A stretch of DNA of 64,000 bases from Candidatus Berkiella aquae. Its GTDB lineage: Bacteria > Pseudomonadota > Gammaproteobacteria > Berkiellales > Berkiellaceae. Positions 27,135 to 36,981 of this stretch are shown here, one piece after another; position 1 is the first letter of the stretch; every line of letters starts with the position of its first letter. The notes beneath the pieces are model-generated. The model was not told the DNA's origin, ran no database searches, and saw only the letters and a program-made list of their open reading frames with translations. The DNA lies in contig NZ_LKAJ02000001.1 in the NCBI RefSeq assembly GCF_001431295.2, forward strand, positions 2,542,001-2,606,000, written 5' to 3'. A program made the translations under genes and the position numbers.

Positions 27135-27569
27135 TTAGCGAGGTTTATTTTCTGTCAATTCTTTTTGTTCACGTTCTTTCAGTCGAAGCTTAAAAGCATT
27201 CACCGCATCGGTAAAATCTGTATGGGTAGTGACGCCCTTTTTTAAACCCACAATTTTACTTTGGTAACTAATTAGCATTCGATCTACTAAGATATTCAGT
27301 GCGTTATAACGTTCTGGAACGGTAGGTATAGAACCTTTGGTATTAATTTGTTCAATTAAGAAATCGAGAACGCGCTGGTTAACGCTGCTTATATTATCAG
27401 CATCAATGGTATTTTCTTTGATAACCTTTTCTAGCCGTTCTCTAAAATCAATCACCTCTTGCCAATATTTGGGTTCGAGCTTCCCTGTTTCTAAATGCTG
27501 TTCTACTGGAGTACTTTTACTTTTGAAGAGTCTTTGAAAAAATTCGCGGATATTCATCAAAAAGGCCAT
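27135..27569 (-). CDS. Hypothetical helical protein next to RhoGAP gene
   Basis: This encodes 144 residues when started at the ATG at 27569, which has GGGGGGAT about seven bases upstream; a longer frame begins at 27614. The sequence is predicted helical and highly charged (for example FRERLEKVIKENT, KLREREQKELTENKPR-like tail), with a basic amphipathic N-terminus (NIREFFQRLFKSKS). No known family, signal peptide or membrane segment was recognised. It lies 96 bases upstream of the RhoGAP gene on the same strand, so it could be co-transcribed and act with it, but this is inference. Confidence 0.55.
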   Translation of the reverse strand: MAFLMNIREFFQRLFKSKSTPVEQHLETGKLEPKYWQEVIDFRERLEKVIKENTIDADNISSVNQRVLDFLIEQINTKGSIPTVPERYNALNILVDRMLISYQSKIVGLKKGVTTHTDFTDAVNAFKLRLKEREQKELTENKPR

Positions 27570-27680
27570 TTCAATATCCCCCCGTGAGTTTGCACGCTCT
27601 TGAAAAAAAATCAAGCTAACAAACTAATCATAACAGGGTGTACTGCACTATACAATTGAATATACCTGATACCGAGATAT

Positions 27681-28556
27681 TTAGAAGATCAAGTTTTGCA
27701 GGTAATGTTTAAAATCTGCCCCAAGTTCTGGATGTTTTAAACCTAATGTGATCATCGCTTGCATATATCCAAGCTTGCTGCCGCAGTCATAGCGAGTACC
27801 ATCAAATGCTAAAGCCATTACTTTTTGTTCGTTTAATAATCGTGCAATCGCATCGGTTAATTGAATTTCACCCCCACGTCCTGGTGGCAGTTTGGCTAGA
27901 TGATGGAATATTTCGGGCGTGAGTAAATAACGTCCAACAACACCATATTGTGAAGGTGCCTCCGTTGGTTTTGGTTTCTCGACAATCGCATTAATCGGAC
28001 CTTGACCTGACCAATTTTTTGCAACATCAATCACGCCATATTTCTCTGAATCTGCTTTGGCAATTTCTTGAACAGCAATGACGCTCGCATGGGTTTCATG
28101 ATAACAAGTCATCATTTGTTCAAGACAAGAGACGGAGGCATCAATAAGATCATCTGCTAATAAAACGGCAAAAGGATGCTCACCAATTACCTGCCTTGCA
28201 CAAAGTACGGCATGTCCTAGCCCTAATGCTTGAGGCTGCCGGACATAAATACAATCTACGCCTTTAGGGACAATGTTTTGCACCATTTCAAGGAGTTCTG
28301 TTTTACCTTGTTGTTGCAAACGTTGTTCAAGTTCATAATTGGTATCGAAATGATCTTCAATTGCTCTTTTAGAACTACTTGTCACAAACACTAATTCAGT
28401 AATACCGGCTTTCACTGCTTCTTCAACAACATATTGAATCAATGGTTTATCAACAATCGGCAACATTTCCTTAGGACTTGCTTTAGTTGCAGGTAAAAAG
28501 CGCGTGCCTAATCCTGCAACAGGGAAAATAGCCTTTGTAACTTGTTTTTCTTGCAT
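27681..28556 (-). CDS. galU: UTP-glucose-1-phosphate uridylyltransferase GalU
   Basis: This encodes 291 residues, the normal family length. It makes UDP-glucose from UTP and glucose 1-phosphate for surface polysaccharide and lipopolysaccharide synthesis. The nucleotidyltransferase motif is FPVAGLGTRFLPATKASPKE, followed by PIVDKPLIQYVVEEA, with IVEKPKP and GVVGRYLLTPEIF further on. It follows the CapD-type gene by 11 bases and probably shares its transcript. Confidence 0.93.
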   Translation of the reverse strand: MQEKQVTKAIFPVAGLGTRFLPATKASPKEMLPIVDKPLIQYVVEEAVKAGITELVFVTSSSKRAIEDHFDTNYELEQRLQQQGKTELLEMVQNIVPKGVDCIYVRQPQALGLGHAVLCARQVIGEHPFAVLLADDLIDASVSCLEQMMTCYHETHASVIAVQEIAKADSEKYGVIDVAKNWSGQGPINAIVEKPKPTEAPSQYGVVGRYLLTPEIFHHLAKLPPGRGGEIQLTDAIARLLNEQKVMALAFDGTRYDCGSKLGYMQAMITLGLKHPELGADFKHYLQNLIF

Positions 28557-28567
28557 GTTACTTCCTT

Positions 28568-30463
28568 TTAAACCATTGTTTCAGTTTGCTCTGATGTCGC
28601 TTGAGTGAGTGTATTTTTCACTTGGCGTGCATGGCGTAATTCCGGCACAAGCTCTTTAATAATGCGGAATATTTCCTGTTCTTGACATTCATTCACCGCA
28701 ACTTGTAATGCCAGTAAACTTTTTTCAAACTTCTTCTCTAAAACACGCGGATGTGCCTTCAAAATCTTATTATGAGAAGTTGAAGCAAGTTGTTCTCGCT
28801 TATGGAATAGCTCTTCAAATAATTTTTCACCAGGCCTTAAGCCGACATACTCGATTCGAATATCTTCGTCTTTTCGTTTGCCCGCTAGCCTAATCATTTG
28901 CTCTGCCATGTAACGAATTTTGATTGGCTCACCCATATCCAACACAAATAATTCACCACCTGCACCTATCGTAAGCGCTTGCAATATTAATTGGCTTGCT
29001 TCTTGGACTGTCATGAAGTAACGCATCACTTCAGGATGAGTTACCGTCAATGGACCACCTTTTTCTAATTGTTGTTGAAAAGTCTCAACAACTGAGCCCC
29101 TCGATCCCAAGACATTACCAAAACGCACCGTGATGAATGCGGTGGAAAACCGTTCATTAAAATACTGACAGACTAATTCAGCAATCCGCTTGGTCGCCCC
29201 CATCACGTTAGTAGGATTGACGGCTTTGTCAGTTGAAACGAGTACAAATTTTTCAATCTGCTCTAAAGCAGCGGCTTGAGCCAAATTATAGGTACCTAAA
29301 ATATTGTTCTTTACTGCCGCACGTATCTGCGGTTCAAGCAAAGGTACGTGCTTATAAGCTGCGGCATGAAATATAACTTGTACTTTAAATTGGGTCAGTA
29401 ATCTTGAAATAGCAAACATGTCGCAAACATCAATTAACTGAAAGTGAACTTGCGTTTTATCGTGAGATAATTTGCTGAGCAATTCTTGTTGCACACAAAA
29501 TAGGTTGTACTCACTATTATCCACAATGATGAGATGACTCGGTTCGAGTTTCATCACTTGCCGACAAAGCTCAGAACCAATGGAGCCACCACCACCGCTG
29601 ACTAAAACGACCTTACCCGCAAGGCTATTACTGATAGCTTGCCAATCTAAGGTCACCGGATCTCTACCTAATAAATCTTCTAATGAAATTTCTCTTAAAT
29701 TTTTCACGGACACTAAGCCAGAGACTAAATCATTCATGCCTGGCAACGTTCTCGCAGGTTTGTGTGTTGATTCACAGATGGCAACAATTCGACGCATTTC
29801 AGAGGCATTCGCTGAAGGTAGCGCGATTAAAATCATATCAACCGTGAAACGTTTAACCACTTCAGGAATATCATCACAAGTACCCACAACACGAATACCA
29901 TGAAGTTCACGTCCTAGTTTTTGTTCACGATCATCGACAAAAGCAATCGGTAAATAACTGCTACTCTCATCTCGTAGTAAATCGCGTACTAAACTTTCAC
30001 CTGCAACACCCGCACCGACTATCAGCACTCGTTGTCCACGACCTGTCAGGTAACGCTTATCTTTTGACCAACGATACACAAAGCGCGAACCACCTAAGAT
30101 AAGCAACAATAACATGCTATAAAGTGGGATAACTGAGCGAGGAATGTTTTGCAAACGAGTGGATAAAAATATCGCAAGCAAAGTTATTAAGCTACCCATG
30201 ATAATAGCTTTAACAATACGGGTTAGATCAGGGATAGAAGCAAATCGCCATACTCCCCGATAGAGTCCAAAAACCCAAAAGCCAATAGCCTGGAAAACAA
30301 TCACCCATGGCAGCATGTATAATGCTTGCGTCAAAATTTCTTGTGGGATTTGATCTAGATTAAAGCGCAACCAATATGCACCAAACCAAGCAACCGGAAT
30401 GCTCAGAAAATCATGCACAAACGCAGCCCAACGACTACGCCATTGCAACCATACTGCTTTCAT
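28568..30463 (-). CDS. CapD/WbpM-type nucleotide-sugar 4,6-dehydratase, membrane-anchored
   Basis: This encodes 631 residues. Four hydrophobic segments in the first 130 residues anchor it in the inner membrane; a first Rossmann-like region follows (VLIVGAGVAGESLVRDLL), then the catalytic SDR domain from about 285 with VSGGGGSIGSELCRQV, AAAYKHVPLLE, VSTDKAVNPTNVMGATKR and RFGNVLGSRGSV. The Met in place of Tyr before GATK is normal for this family. The enzymes make UDP-4-keto-6-deoxy sugars for capsule or O-antigen. It forms an operon with galU downstream. Confidence 0.9.
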   Translation of the reverse strand: MKAVWLQWRSRWAAFVHDFLSIPVAWFGAYWLRFNLDQIPQEILTQALYMLPWVIVFQAIGFWVFGLYRGVWRFASIPDLTRIVKAIIMGSLITLLAIFLSTRLQNIPRSVIPLYSMLLLLILGGSRFVYRWSKDKRYLTGRGQRVLIVGAGVAGESLVRDLLRDESSSYLPIAFVDDREQKLGRELHGIRVVGTCDDIPEVVKRFTVDMILIALPSANASEMRRIVAICESTHKPARTLPGMNDLVSGLVSVKNLREISLEDLLGRDPVTLDWQAISNSLAGKVVLVSGGGGSIGSELCRQVMKLEPSHLIIVDNSEYNLFCVQQELLSKLSHDKTQVHFQLIDVCDMFAISRLLTQFKVQVIFHAAAYKHVPLLEPQIRAAVKNNILGTYNLAQAAALEQIEKFVLVSTDKAVNPTNVMGATKRIAELVCQYFNERFSTAFITVRFGNVLGSRGSVVETFQQQLEKGGPLTVTHPEVMRYFMTVQEASQLILQALTIGAGGELFVLDMGEPIKIRYMAEQMIRLAGKRKDEDIRIEYVGLRPGEKLFEELFHKREQLASTSHNKILKAHPRVLEKKFEKSLLALQVAVNECQEQEIFRIIKELVPELRHARQVKNTLTQATSEQTETMV

Positions 30464-30582
30464 TTTTTTATAACCTCGTTTTGAGCAAGATGGCGGCCAG
30501 TAATAATGAGATAAATTATACCGAGTTTGCTGTATTGAATCTAATACACGTGAAGTGAGTTATAAAGGCGGCATTGAAGTGC

Positions 30583-30629
30583 TAAAATCCCCCCGAAGCT
30601 TCGCTTTCGCCCCCTTTTACAAAGTGGGC
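30583..30629. repeat. Relic of the palindromic element seen at 32673
   Basis: AAAATCCCCC followed by a GC-rich palindrome (CGAAGCTTCG) and the hairpin GCCCCCTTT-TAC-AAAGTGGGC resembles one end of the 212-bp element between lapB and pyrF. It lies in the 326-base gap 30464-30789, which otherwise contains only the 126-bp repeat. Confidence 0.5.
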
Positions 30630-30664
30630 AAATGATTCGCTACGCTTATCGAAGTGTATGAGTA

Positions 30665-30790
30665 ATACTCGAACCAGTTTGCTCTTAGGCTAGGCGCCGA
30701 GCTCTCGAAGAAAAGGAGTGTATACGTAATACACGACTTTTATGAGATGGGCGATAGCAACAACGCCTTAGAGCAAAATGGAAAGAGTAT
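30665..30790 (+). repeat. 126-bp intergenic palindromic repeat, copy A
   Basis: It begins ATACTCGAACCAGTTTG and ends AGAGCAAAATGGAAAGAGTAT; the ends are inverted repeats of each other. A small hairpin (GTGTAT / ATACAC) lies near the centre. The last base is also the last base of the stop codon of the WecA-type gene, so the element is flush against that gene. Two further copies of the same length are at 38274 (reverse orientation) and 43825 (same orientation). Confidence 0.8.
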
Positions 30791-31818
30791 TAATTTTTGT
30801 AGAAGGGTACAAACATAGGCTTGGCCGCTTCAACCATCAAGTAAAGACATAGAAGGAAAATCACAGCCCCTGCAAAAGCAAACACTTGCAAGCGAGGCTC
30901 GTAAACACAAATCCATGCTAAAACGCTTAAGACAGCGTTGACAAACATTGAGGCGATGAGCACTTTTCGATGCCCCCACCCATGTTGAATCATGCGTTGA
31001 TAGGCATGACTGCGATGAGGCTCATACCATTTTTGTCCGGCAAGCATACGACGCACAAGCGTAATGGTGGCATCAAACCAGAAAAGGCTCGTCAAAATAC
31101 CCCAGGCGGCTAATGGGATTTGATAGTATTGATTACTGACCAAAGCATAAACAGAGACTAAAAAGCCCAAGAAGTAGCTTCCGCAATCTCCCATAAATAC
31201 TTGGGCCACTGGCCAATTCCACACTAAGAAGCCCATTAATAATGCAACCAATCCCCAAGCAAGGATCGCTAATTCAAAGCCTTGTGCCTGAAACAGGAAG
31301 AATCCGCCCATCGAAAAGATAAAAATACCTTGCATGGCAGCCATTCCATCGGAGCCATCCATGAAATTATAAAGATTAACCATCCATACCATCAGAAAGA
31401 CGATGCCAAAAAAGGCGATAGGTAAAGGGATTGCAAATGGCAAATAGTCTTGCAGCAAATATCCTCCTTCTTGCAGGAAGAATAACGTGCCAATCGCACA
31501 AAGACATTGAATAAAAAATCGAGTGGCAACAGACAATCCTTTATGATCTTCCCAAAATCCCATTAACCCCACGACAGCAGCAGGCGAAAATAACCATAAG
31601 CAATCCTCGCCAATGACTCGATAATGAAAAAGAACCGCAATCAATAAGAGCCAACCAAAGAAAAAGATGACGCCACCACCCCTTGGGGTTGGGGCAATAT
31701 GAGATGAACGAGGACCAGGCTGATCAAGCATGCCTTTATCAATGGCATATGCCCGAAAGATGCCCACGCCAATACAACTGAGCCCGAATAATAATATTAA
31801 ATAAGCAAGCCAAGTCAT
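30790..31818 (-). CDS. WecA/MraY-type undecaprenyl-phosphate glycosyl-1-phosphate transferase
   Basis: This encodes 342 residues with about ten membrane helices. The active-site segments are DQPGPRSSHIAPTPRGGG, NLYNFMDGSDGMA and VFMGDCGSYFLGF, and the late basic motif is HRSHAYQRMIQHG. The family (glycosyltransferase 4; WecA, WbpL, TagO) starts O-antigen or other glycan synthesis by loading a sugar-phosphate onto undecaprenyl phosphate. The ATG overlaps the stop of pyrF by 4 bases. The neighbouring CapD-type and galU genes fit a glycan locus. Confidence 0.88.
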   Translation of the reverse strand: MTWLAYLILLFGLSCIGVGIFRAYAIDKGMLDQPGPRSSHIAPTPRGGGVIFFFGWLLLIAVLFHYRVIGEDCLWLFSPAAVVGLMGFWEDHKGLSVATRFFIQCLCAIGTLFFLQEGGYLLQDYLPFAIPLPIAFFGIVFLMVWMVNLYNFMDGSDGMAAMQGIFIFSMGGFFLFQAQGFELAILAWGLVALLMGFLVWNWPVAQVFMGDCGSYFLGFLVSVYALVSNQYYQIPLAAWGILTSLFWFDATITLVRRMLAGQKWYEPHRSHAYQRMIQHGWGHRKVLIASMFVNAVLSVLAWICVYEPRLQVFAFAGAVIFLLCLYLMVEAAKPMFVPFYKN

Positions 31819-32531
31819 ATCGCGACAATACTCTCATGAATTTGATGTAATACTTGTGTTGGGGTTTTGGCATGGGTAATTGAACGACCAATCACTAGAT
31901 AATCACTTCCTGCTTTTATTGCATTTTCCGGCGTCATCACCCGTTGTTGATCTTGTTTACTATCTTCAGGTAAGCGGATCCCTGGGGTGACACAAAGAAA
32001 TTGAGGACCAAATGCTTTTTTCAACATGGAAGCTTCTTCAGCAGAACACACAACCCCATCTAAACCCGCTTCATGGCACAGTGTTGCTAAACGCATCACA
32101 TTCTCTTGCATACTGCCCTGATAACCAATTTGCTTCGCATCTTGTTCTGTTAAACTCGTTAATAATGTCACACCAATTAACAGCGTTCGTTTGCCAGTTT
32201 CTTGCTCTGCTCTATCAATTCCCGCTTTTGCGGCTTTGAGCATCGCAATACCACCTGAGGCATGCACATTGGTCATCCATACCCCAAGTTTCGCTGCCGC
32301 ATAACAAGCACCAGATACTTGCTGGGGAATATCATGAAATTTTAAATCTAAGAAAATATCAAATCCCTGCGCTTGTAATTTAGCAACCCATTGTGGACCG
32401 TATTGGGTAAACAAGGTTTTACCGATCTTTAACCGGCATTGAGTCGGATCGAGCTTCGCGACCAAATCATTTAGTGGCGCTTCATTTTCAAAATCGAGGG
32501 CAACGATAATTTTGTTGGATACAGCTGACAT
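31815..32531 (-). CDS. pyrF: Orotidine 5'-phosphate decarboxylase PyrF
   Basis: This encodes 238 residues. The ATG at 32531 is preferred because GGAG lies seven bases upstream; a GTG four codons earlier is also open. It catalyses the last step of UMP synthesis. IIVALDFENE at the N-terminus, the catalytic DLKFHDIP and the C-terminal VTPGIRL and YLVIGRSIT segments are diagnostic. It follows lapB as in many gammaproteobacteria, but the 212-bp repeat element separates them. Confidence 0.93.
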   Translation of the reverse strand: MSAVSNKIIVALDFENEAPLNDLVAKLDPTQCRLKIGKTLFTQYGPQWVAKLQAQGFDIFLDLKFHDIPQQVSGACYAAAKLGVWMTNVHASGGIAMLKAAKAGIDRAEQETGKRTLLIGVTLLTSLTEQDAKQIGYQGSMQENVMRLATLCHEAGLDGVVCSAEEASMLKKAFGPQFLCVTPGIRLPEDSKQDQQRVMTPENAIKAGSDYLVIGRSITHAKTPTQVLHQIHESIVAI

Positions 32532-32672
32532 GTGACACTCCACTCTTAAGGCTGGGCAATTATAATTTAATTTAGTTGGCTATTCAATAATACGATTCGC
32601 ATTAAGTTTGTTAGCTGATTTATTTTGAAGTATTATGGGAGATTTCTAATTTATTTCTTTACGACAAATAAA

Positions 32673-32884
32673 GATAAAAATCCCCCGCTCGCAGTCTGCT
32701 ACGCATTCCGCGAGCCGCCCCCTTTTAATCAAAGGGGGCTATCCCTTCTTAGTTTACTTATGCGTTTAGTTTTTACTCTACTCACTTCTTAATTCCTATT
32801 TTATCCGCCAGATTTATATCCTACGTTCGCCCCCTTTGATTAAAAGGGGGCAGCGAAGCAGGAAGCGAGCGGGGGATTTTCATC
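32673..32884. mobile_element. 212-bp nested palindromic (MITE-like) element
   Basis: The outer 20-bp ends at 32673-32692 and 32865-32884 (GAT.AAAATCCCCCGCTCGC) are inverted with one mismatch. Inside each, a 23-bp hairpin (GCCCCCTTT / AAAGGGGGC with a 5-base loop) is the exact reverse complement of the other, starting at about 32717 and 32829. About 90 bases of AT-rich DNA lie between. It has no reading frame. It occupies most of the 32532-32915 gap between lapB and pyrF. Confidence 0.65.
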
Positions 32885-32915
32885 TTAAATAAGGATTTCA
32901 ATTAACAAATGACGA

Positions 32916-34082
32916 TCATTCTCCCTCAATACCTTGAATGGGTTTTACTCCCGCCCACTCTCGACAACTTGGACACTGCCAATGTAGCGATCGACTCGAA
33001 AAACCACAGCTACTACAACGATAGACTGGCTTTTTTTCTATTAATTGTTCAACCAACGATTTTAACATGAGTAATTCATTACGGACTTCACCCATCACCC
33101 GCCCTAAATGGAATTCAATTAAATGCTTAAGCCCTCGCATAGATGGGTATTGATGCATATGACGAGTCAAAAATGCAGCGGCATGCTCTTTACCTTGCTT
33201 TTCTTTTACTTGCTGTGCATTCGCCAGAACAATAGAAATACTGGGACCATTTTGCATCAGGTAATGCAAATATTCTCCTAAAGCTTCTTTATCTTCTAAG
33301 CGTTCATAACATTCCGTAATCATTAATAATGCTTCAGGTAAAAAAGCAATATCTTGATATTCTATACGCTGATAGGCACGTAAGGCTTGTTTATATTTAT
33401 CAAGTTTCTTATAGAAATTACCTTCGATTAAGCTTGCTCTTGCGCAATGTTTATCAGAACTTAAAGCTTGTTTTAAATGGGCAAATGCAATGCGGATTTT
33501 TCCTTTAGACCAGCTAGCTTCTGCCAATTCACAATAGTAATGCGCTATTTCTCTGGCACAACCTTGTCCGCTTGATGCCTCTAAACGTTTGGCAACTTCA
33601 ATGGCCTTTTCCCATTCTTTTTCTCTTTCATAAATATCCATCAAATGACGCAAACTATTTTCTAGATCTTCAGTAAAAGAATTGGTTAACTCCAATAAAA
33701 GGGATTCAGCTCGGTCTAATACCCCAGCTCGCAGATAATCTTGTGCTAATTCAAATAGGATATGGGAACGTTGTTTGGAGGTTAATTGGGATTTACTTAA
33801 TAAGTTTTGGTGTATTCTGATAGCTCTATCCACTTCACCGCGTCGACGAAAAAAATTGCCCAGAGCAATGGTGGTTTCAACTGTATCGGGTGATTCATCT
33901 AACATTCGAATGAATGCATCAACCGCTTTATCAGTTTGTTCATTTAATAAGAAATTAAGCCCAGCGTAATAATCAGCACTCAGTTTACCTTTGAGTGATT
34001 CAGGATCACTGTCAGAACGTCGGCCGATGTACCATCCCGATACTGCTGCGATAGGTAGTAATAAACAAATAAGTTCCAACAT
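32916..34082 (-). CDS. lapB: Lipopolysaccharide assembly protein LapB (YciM)
   Basis: This encodes 388 residues, the normal length. An N-terminal membrane anchor (LICLLLPIAAVSGWYIGRR) is followed by tetratricopeptide-type helical repeats and a C-terminal rubredoxin-like metal site with two Cys pairs (RCSSCGF, QCPSCREW). LapB regulates LpxC turnover and lipopolysaccharide assembly at the inner membrane. It follows lapA by 25 bases, as in other gammaproteobacteria. Confidence 0.93.
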   Translation of the reverse strand: MLELICLLLPIAAVSGWYIGRRSDSDPESLKGKLSADYYAGLNFLLNEQTDKAVDAFIRMLDESPDTVETTIALGNFFRRRGEVDRAIRIHQNLLSKSQLTSKQRSHILFELAQDYLRAGVLDRAESLLLELTNSFTEDLENSLRHLMDIYEREKEWEKAIEVAKRLEASSGQGCAREIAHYYCELAEASWSKGKIRIAFAHLKQALSSDKHCARASLIEGNFYKKLDKYKQALRAYQRIEYQDIAFLPEALLMITECYERLEDKEALGEYLHYLMQNGPSISIVLANAQQVKEKQGKEHAAAFLTRHMHQYPSMRGLKHLIEFHLGRVMGEVRNELLMLKSLVEQLIEKKPVYRCSSCGFSSRSLHWQCPSCREWAGVKPIQGIEGE

Positions 34083-34107
34083 ATCGAACGCGAATGTCCT
34101 TAAAACC

Positions 34108-34359
34108 TCATGAATCTTGAATGCGTTTTACTTTACTCTCTAGCCACTTATTTTTGGTCTTTAACTTAATCATACTGCTTCCTAGCAAGAGAACACTTAT
34201 CAAAATCCCAACTATCAAAGAAATCAATAGCAGAGCAGCTAAAGGGAGCTCCGTTTGTCCGATTAGATAATTGATTTCAACGGCTTTCGCATTCAATGCT
34301 GCAAAAGCGATCCCTACGATAATAAGTAGGAGGGTTAACAATAAGCTAATGATTCGCAT
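34108..34359 (-). CDS. lapA: Lipopolysaccharide assembly protein LapA
   Basis: This encodes 83 residues with two membrane helices (about 4-24 and 38-61) and a charged cytoplasmic C-terminus, the LapA/DUF1049 pattern. It precedes lapB. The usual ihfB gene between rpsA and lapA is absent here; instead there is a strong terminator. Confidence 0.85.
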   Translation of the reverse strand: MRIISLLLTLLLIIVGIAFAALNAKAVEINYLIGQTELPLAALLLISLIVGILISVLLLGSSMIKLKTKNKWLESKVKRIQDS

Positions 34360-34405
34360 CTTTCATCCAAATTCCTTTTGTGAAATATCCTATGAATTCT
34401 AAACA

Positions 34406-34442
34406 AAAAAAAACGGCGTGAACATCATCCACGCCGTTTTTT
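34406..34442 (-). terminator. Strong terminator after rpsA, symmetrical
   Basis: AACGGCGTG / CACGCCGTT stem with a 9-base loop flanked by A on one side and T on the other, giving a long T run on the minus strand. It lies 24 bases beyond the rpsA stop and separates rpsA from lapAB. Confidence 0.9.
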
Positions 34443-34466
34443 AATAAGAAGTTCTCTAACTTCTGA

Positions 34467-36173
34467 TTATTCGTCGTCTTTATCACGCATATGTTCTTTG
34501 AGCAAGTCACCCAAAGTAGTTGCGTTGCCACCTTGATCGCCGCCTTTGGAATAGTCACGTAAAGCATCTGCTTCTTCTTGTGACTCTTTCGCTTTAACGG
34601 ATAACAAGATTGTGCGATTTTTACGATCAACACCAACAAATTTAGCTTCTACTTCTTCGCCAACGGTCAGCACAGAACGCGCATCTTCTACACGATCACG
34701 AGCCAGTTCTGAAGAACGTAAATAACCTTCTACGCCATCTGCTAACAGGATTTTCGCCCCTTTAGCATCAACTTCCGTTACTTTACCGGTGAGCACAGTC
34801 CCTTTAGCATGTTCTGCTAAGTAGTTGGAGTAAGGATCAGCGAGTAATTGCTTGATACCGAGTGAAATACGCTCACGTTCAGGATCAACAGACAGTACAA
34901 TCGCTTCAACTTCATCACCCTTTTTGTAGCTTTGAACCGCTTCTTCGCCAGGTGTGTTCCAAGAAATATCGGATAAGTGTACTAAGCCATCAATGCCGCC
35001 GTCTAAGCCAATGAAGATACCAAAATCGGTGATAGATTTAATTTTACCAACAATTTTGTCGCCTTTATTGTGGGTTGCAGCAAAAGCGTCCCAAGGTGAT
35101 GCTTTGCACTGCTTAAGGCCTAAGGAAATTCGACGACGTTCTTCGTCGATATCCAATACCATCACTTCGACTTCTTCACCAGGTGAAACAATCTTAGAAG
35201 GATGAATGTTGCGATTGGTCCAATCCATTTCAGAAACGTGTACTAAACCTTCAATACCTGCTTCTAATTCAACAAAGCAACCATAATCTGCAATGTTGGT
35301 GATACGACCGCTAACACGAGTTCCTTCTGGGTAACGACGTGCAACACCTACCCATGGATCTTCGCCTAACTGTTTCAAGCCAAGTGAAACGCGCATACGT
35401 TCACGATCAAAACGTAATACTTTTACTTGCATTTCTTGACCAACGGTTAATACTTCACTTGGGTGCTTAACACGTTTCCACGCGATATCGGTGATATGTA
35501 ATAAACCATCAACACCACCCAAATCAACGAATGCACCATAATCAGTGAGGTTTTTAACCACACCGGTGATCACTTGACCTTCTTGCAAGCCATCTAATAA
35601 TGCATCTCTTTCTTGTGTATTTTCTGATTCAACAACAGAACGTCTGGAAACGACAACGTTGTTTCTCTTTTGATCTAACTTGATTACTTTAAATTCAAGC
35701 TCTTTACCTTCCAATTGGCTCATATCTCTGACAGGACGTACGTCAACGAGTGAACCGGGTAAGAATGCACGAATAGAATTGATATCAACCGTGAAACCAC
35801 CTTTGACTTTACCGTAGATAATACCCTTGACCACTTTACCTTCTTGGTAAGCTTTATCTAATACTTTCCAAGCTTCTTGGCGTTTTGCTTTTTGTCTGGA
35901 AAGACGTGTTTCACCGTAACCATCTTCAATTGCTTCTAAAGCAACAGGTACGGTATCGCCAACGGCAATTTCTAATTGACCGTCTTTATCTAAGAATTCT
36001 TCTAATCGGATATACCCTTCAGATTTGAATGGGGTATCGATAGTTACAAGGCCTTTTTCATGATTGATGTTTAAAACCAATCCATCAAAAATGGAACCAG
36101 GCTCCATCGCCATTTTGGATAAATTTTCTTCTAGGAGTTGGGCAAAACTTTCAGTGTGGGCAGTTGCATTCAT
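34467..36173 (-). CDS. rpsA: 30S ribosomal protein S1
   Basis: This encodes 568 residues with six S1 RNA-binding repeats; examples are [40 protein letters not shown] and [20 protein letters not shown]. Length and the acidic C-terminus are normal. S1 helps mRNA bind the 30S subunit. It follows cmk, the conserved order, and is closed by a strong terminator. Confidence 0.97.
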   Translation of the reverse strand: MNATAHTESFAQLLEENLSKMAMEPGSIFDGLVLNINHEKGLVTIDTPFKSEGYIRLEEFLDKDGQLEIAVGDTVPVALEAIEDGYGETRLSRQKAKRQEAWKVLDKAYQEGKVVKGIIYGKVKGGFTVDINSIRAFLPGSLVDVRPVRDMSQLEGKELEFKVIKLDQKRNNVVVSRRSVVESENTQERDALLDGLQEGQVITGVVKNLTDYGAFVDLGGVDGLLHITDIAWKRVKHPSEVLTVGQEMQVKVLRFDRERMRVSLGLKQLGEDPWVGVARRYPEGTRVSGRITNIADYGCFVELEAGIEGLVHVSEMDWTNRNIHPSKIVSPGEEVEVMVLDIDEERRRISLGLKQCKASPWDAFAATHNKGDKIVGKIKSITDFGIFIGLDGGIDGLVHLSDISWNTPGEEAVQSYKKGDEVEAIVLSVDPERERISLGIKQLLADPYSNYLAEHAKGTVLTGKVTEVDAKGAKILLADGVEGYLRSSELARDRVEDARSVLTVGEEVEAKFVGVDRKNRTILLSVKAKESQEEADALRDYSKGGDQGGNATTLGDLLKEHMRDKDDE

Positions 36174-36276
36174 ACATTCAGTCCTAAGACACCCAGCAAT
36201 ATAAGTTACAAAGCTAAGTATCTAGTTGTCTAAAGGTTAATAAAAACGAAAATACTACGGGATATTTTCGCGCCTA

Positions 36277-36302
36277 AATCCTCTCAATGCATTGGGAGGA
36301 TT
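36277..36302. other. 26-bp palindrome at the end of cmk
   Basis: AATCCTC-T-CAATG / CATTG-G-GAGGATT forms a near-perfect palindrome with one G-T pair, overlapping the cmk stop codon. It lacks a proper T run on the minus strand, so it may be an mRNA stabiliser or a weak terminator before rpsA. Confidence 0.45.
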
Positions 36303-36981
36303 ATGTTTTTATTGAGATTCTTTCATTCACATGAGCCATGACCGTCTCAAATACCTTTTCTATCGGCATTTGCGTGGTATCAATAACAATGGCATCATGG
36401 GCTGGAACAAGCGGCGAAACGCTTCGTTGCTTATCTCGCTCATCACGCTTTTCTATCTCGACAAAAAGACCATCAAGGCTAACATCTATACCCTGCTGTT
36501 TCAACTGTAACTGGCGCCGTTTGGCTCTTTCTAAAGCCGTCGCTTCTAAAAAGATTTTCAAATCAGCTGCAGGAAAGATAACCGTCCCCATATCACGACC
36601 ATCTGCGACTAATCCCGGAGCTTCCAAAAAAGCCCGTTGCCTTTCTAATAAAGCAGTACGAACAGCAGGAATAGCAGCCACTTGAGAAGCGGCTCCACCA
36701 CACTCTTCGGTACGAATCGCCATCGTCACAATTTGACCTTCTAATAAAATTTCTTGGGGATCATGTTTAAATATGACATCTAAATGCGCGGCTAATACGG
36801 CTAAAGCTTCATGATTATCAAGCGCGACACTATGGCGAATGGCTGCCAGTGCTAATACGCGATATAGCGCTCCACTGTCTAAGAAGTGCCAACCTAGCTT
36901 CTTTGCTAGCATCAGACTTAATGTCCCTTTGCCGCCACCACTTGGGCCATCGACGGTAATAACAGGTACTTTACTACTCAT
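36301..36981 (-). CDS. cmk: Cytidylate kinase
   Basis: This encodes 226 residues. The P-loop is ITVDGPSGGGKGTLS, followed by LDSGALYR and the VADGRDMGTVIFP segment typical of Cmk. It phosphorylates CMP and dCMP. Its start overlaps aroA by 8 bases, as is common in this operon. Confidence 0.95.
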   Translation of the reverse strand: MSSKVPVITVDGPSGGGKGTLSLMLAKKLGWHFLDSGALYRVLALAAIRHSVALDNHEALAVLAAHLDVIFKHDPQEILLEGQIVTMAIRTEECGGAASQVAAIPAVRTALLERQRAFLEAPGLVADGRDMGTVIFPAADLKIFLEATALERAKRRQLQLKQQGIDVSLDGLFVEIEKRDERDKQRSVSPLVPAHDAIVIDTTQMPIEKVFETVMAHVNERISIKT

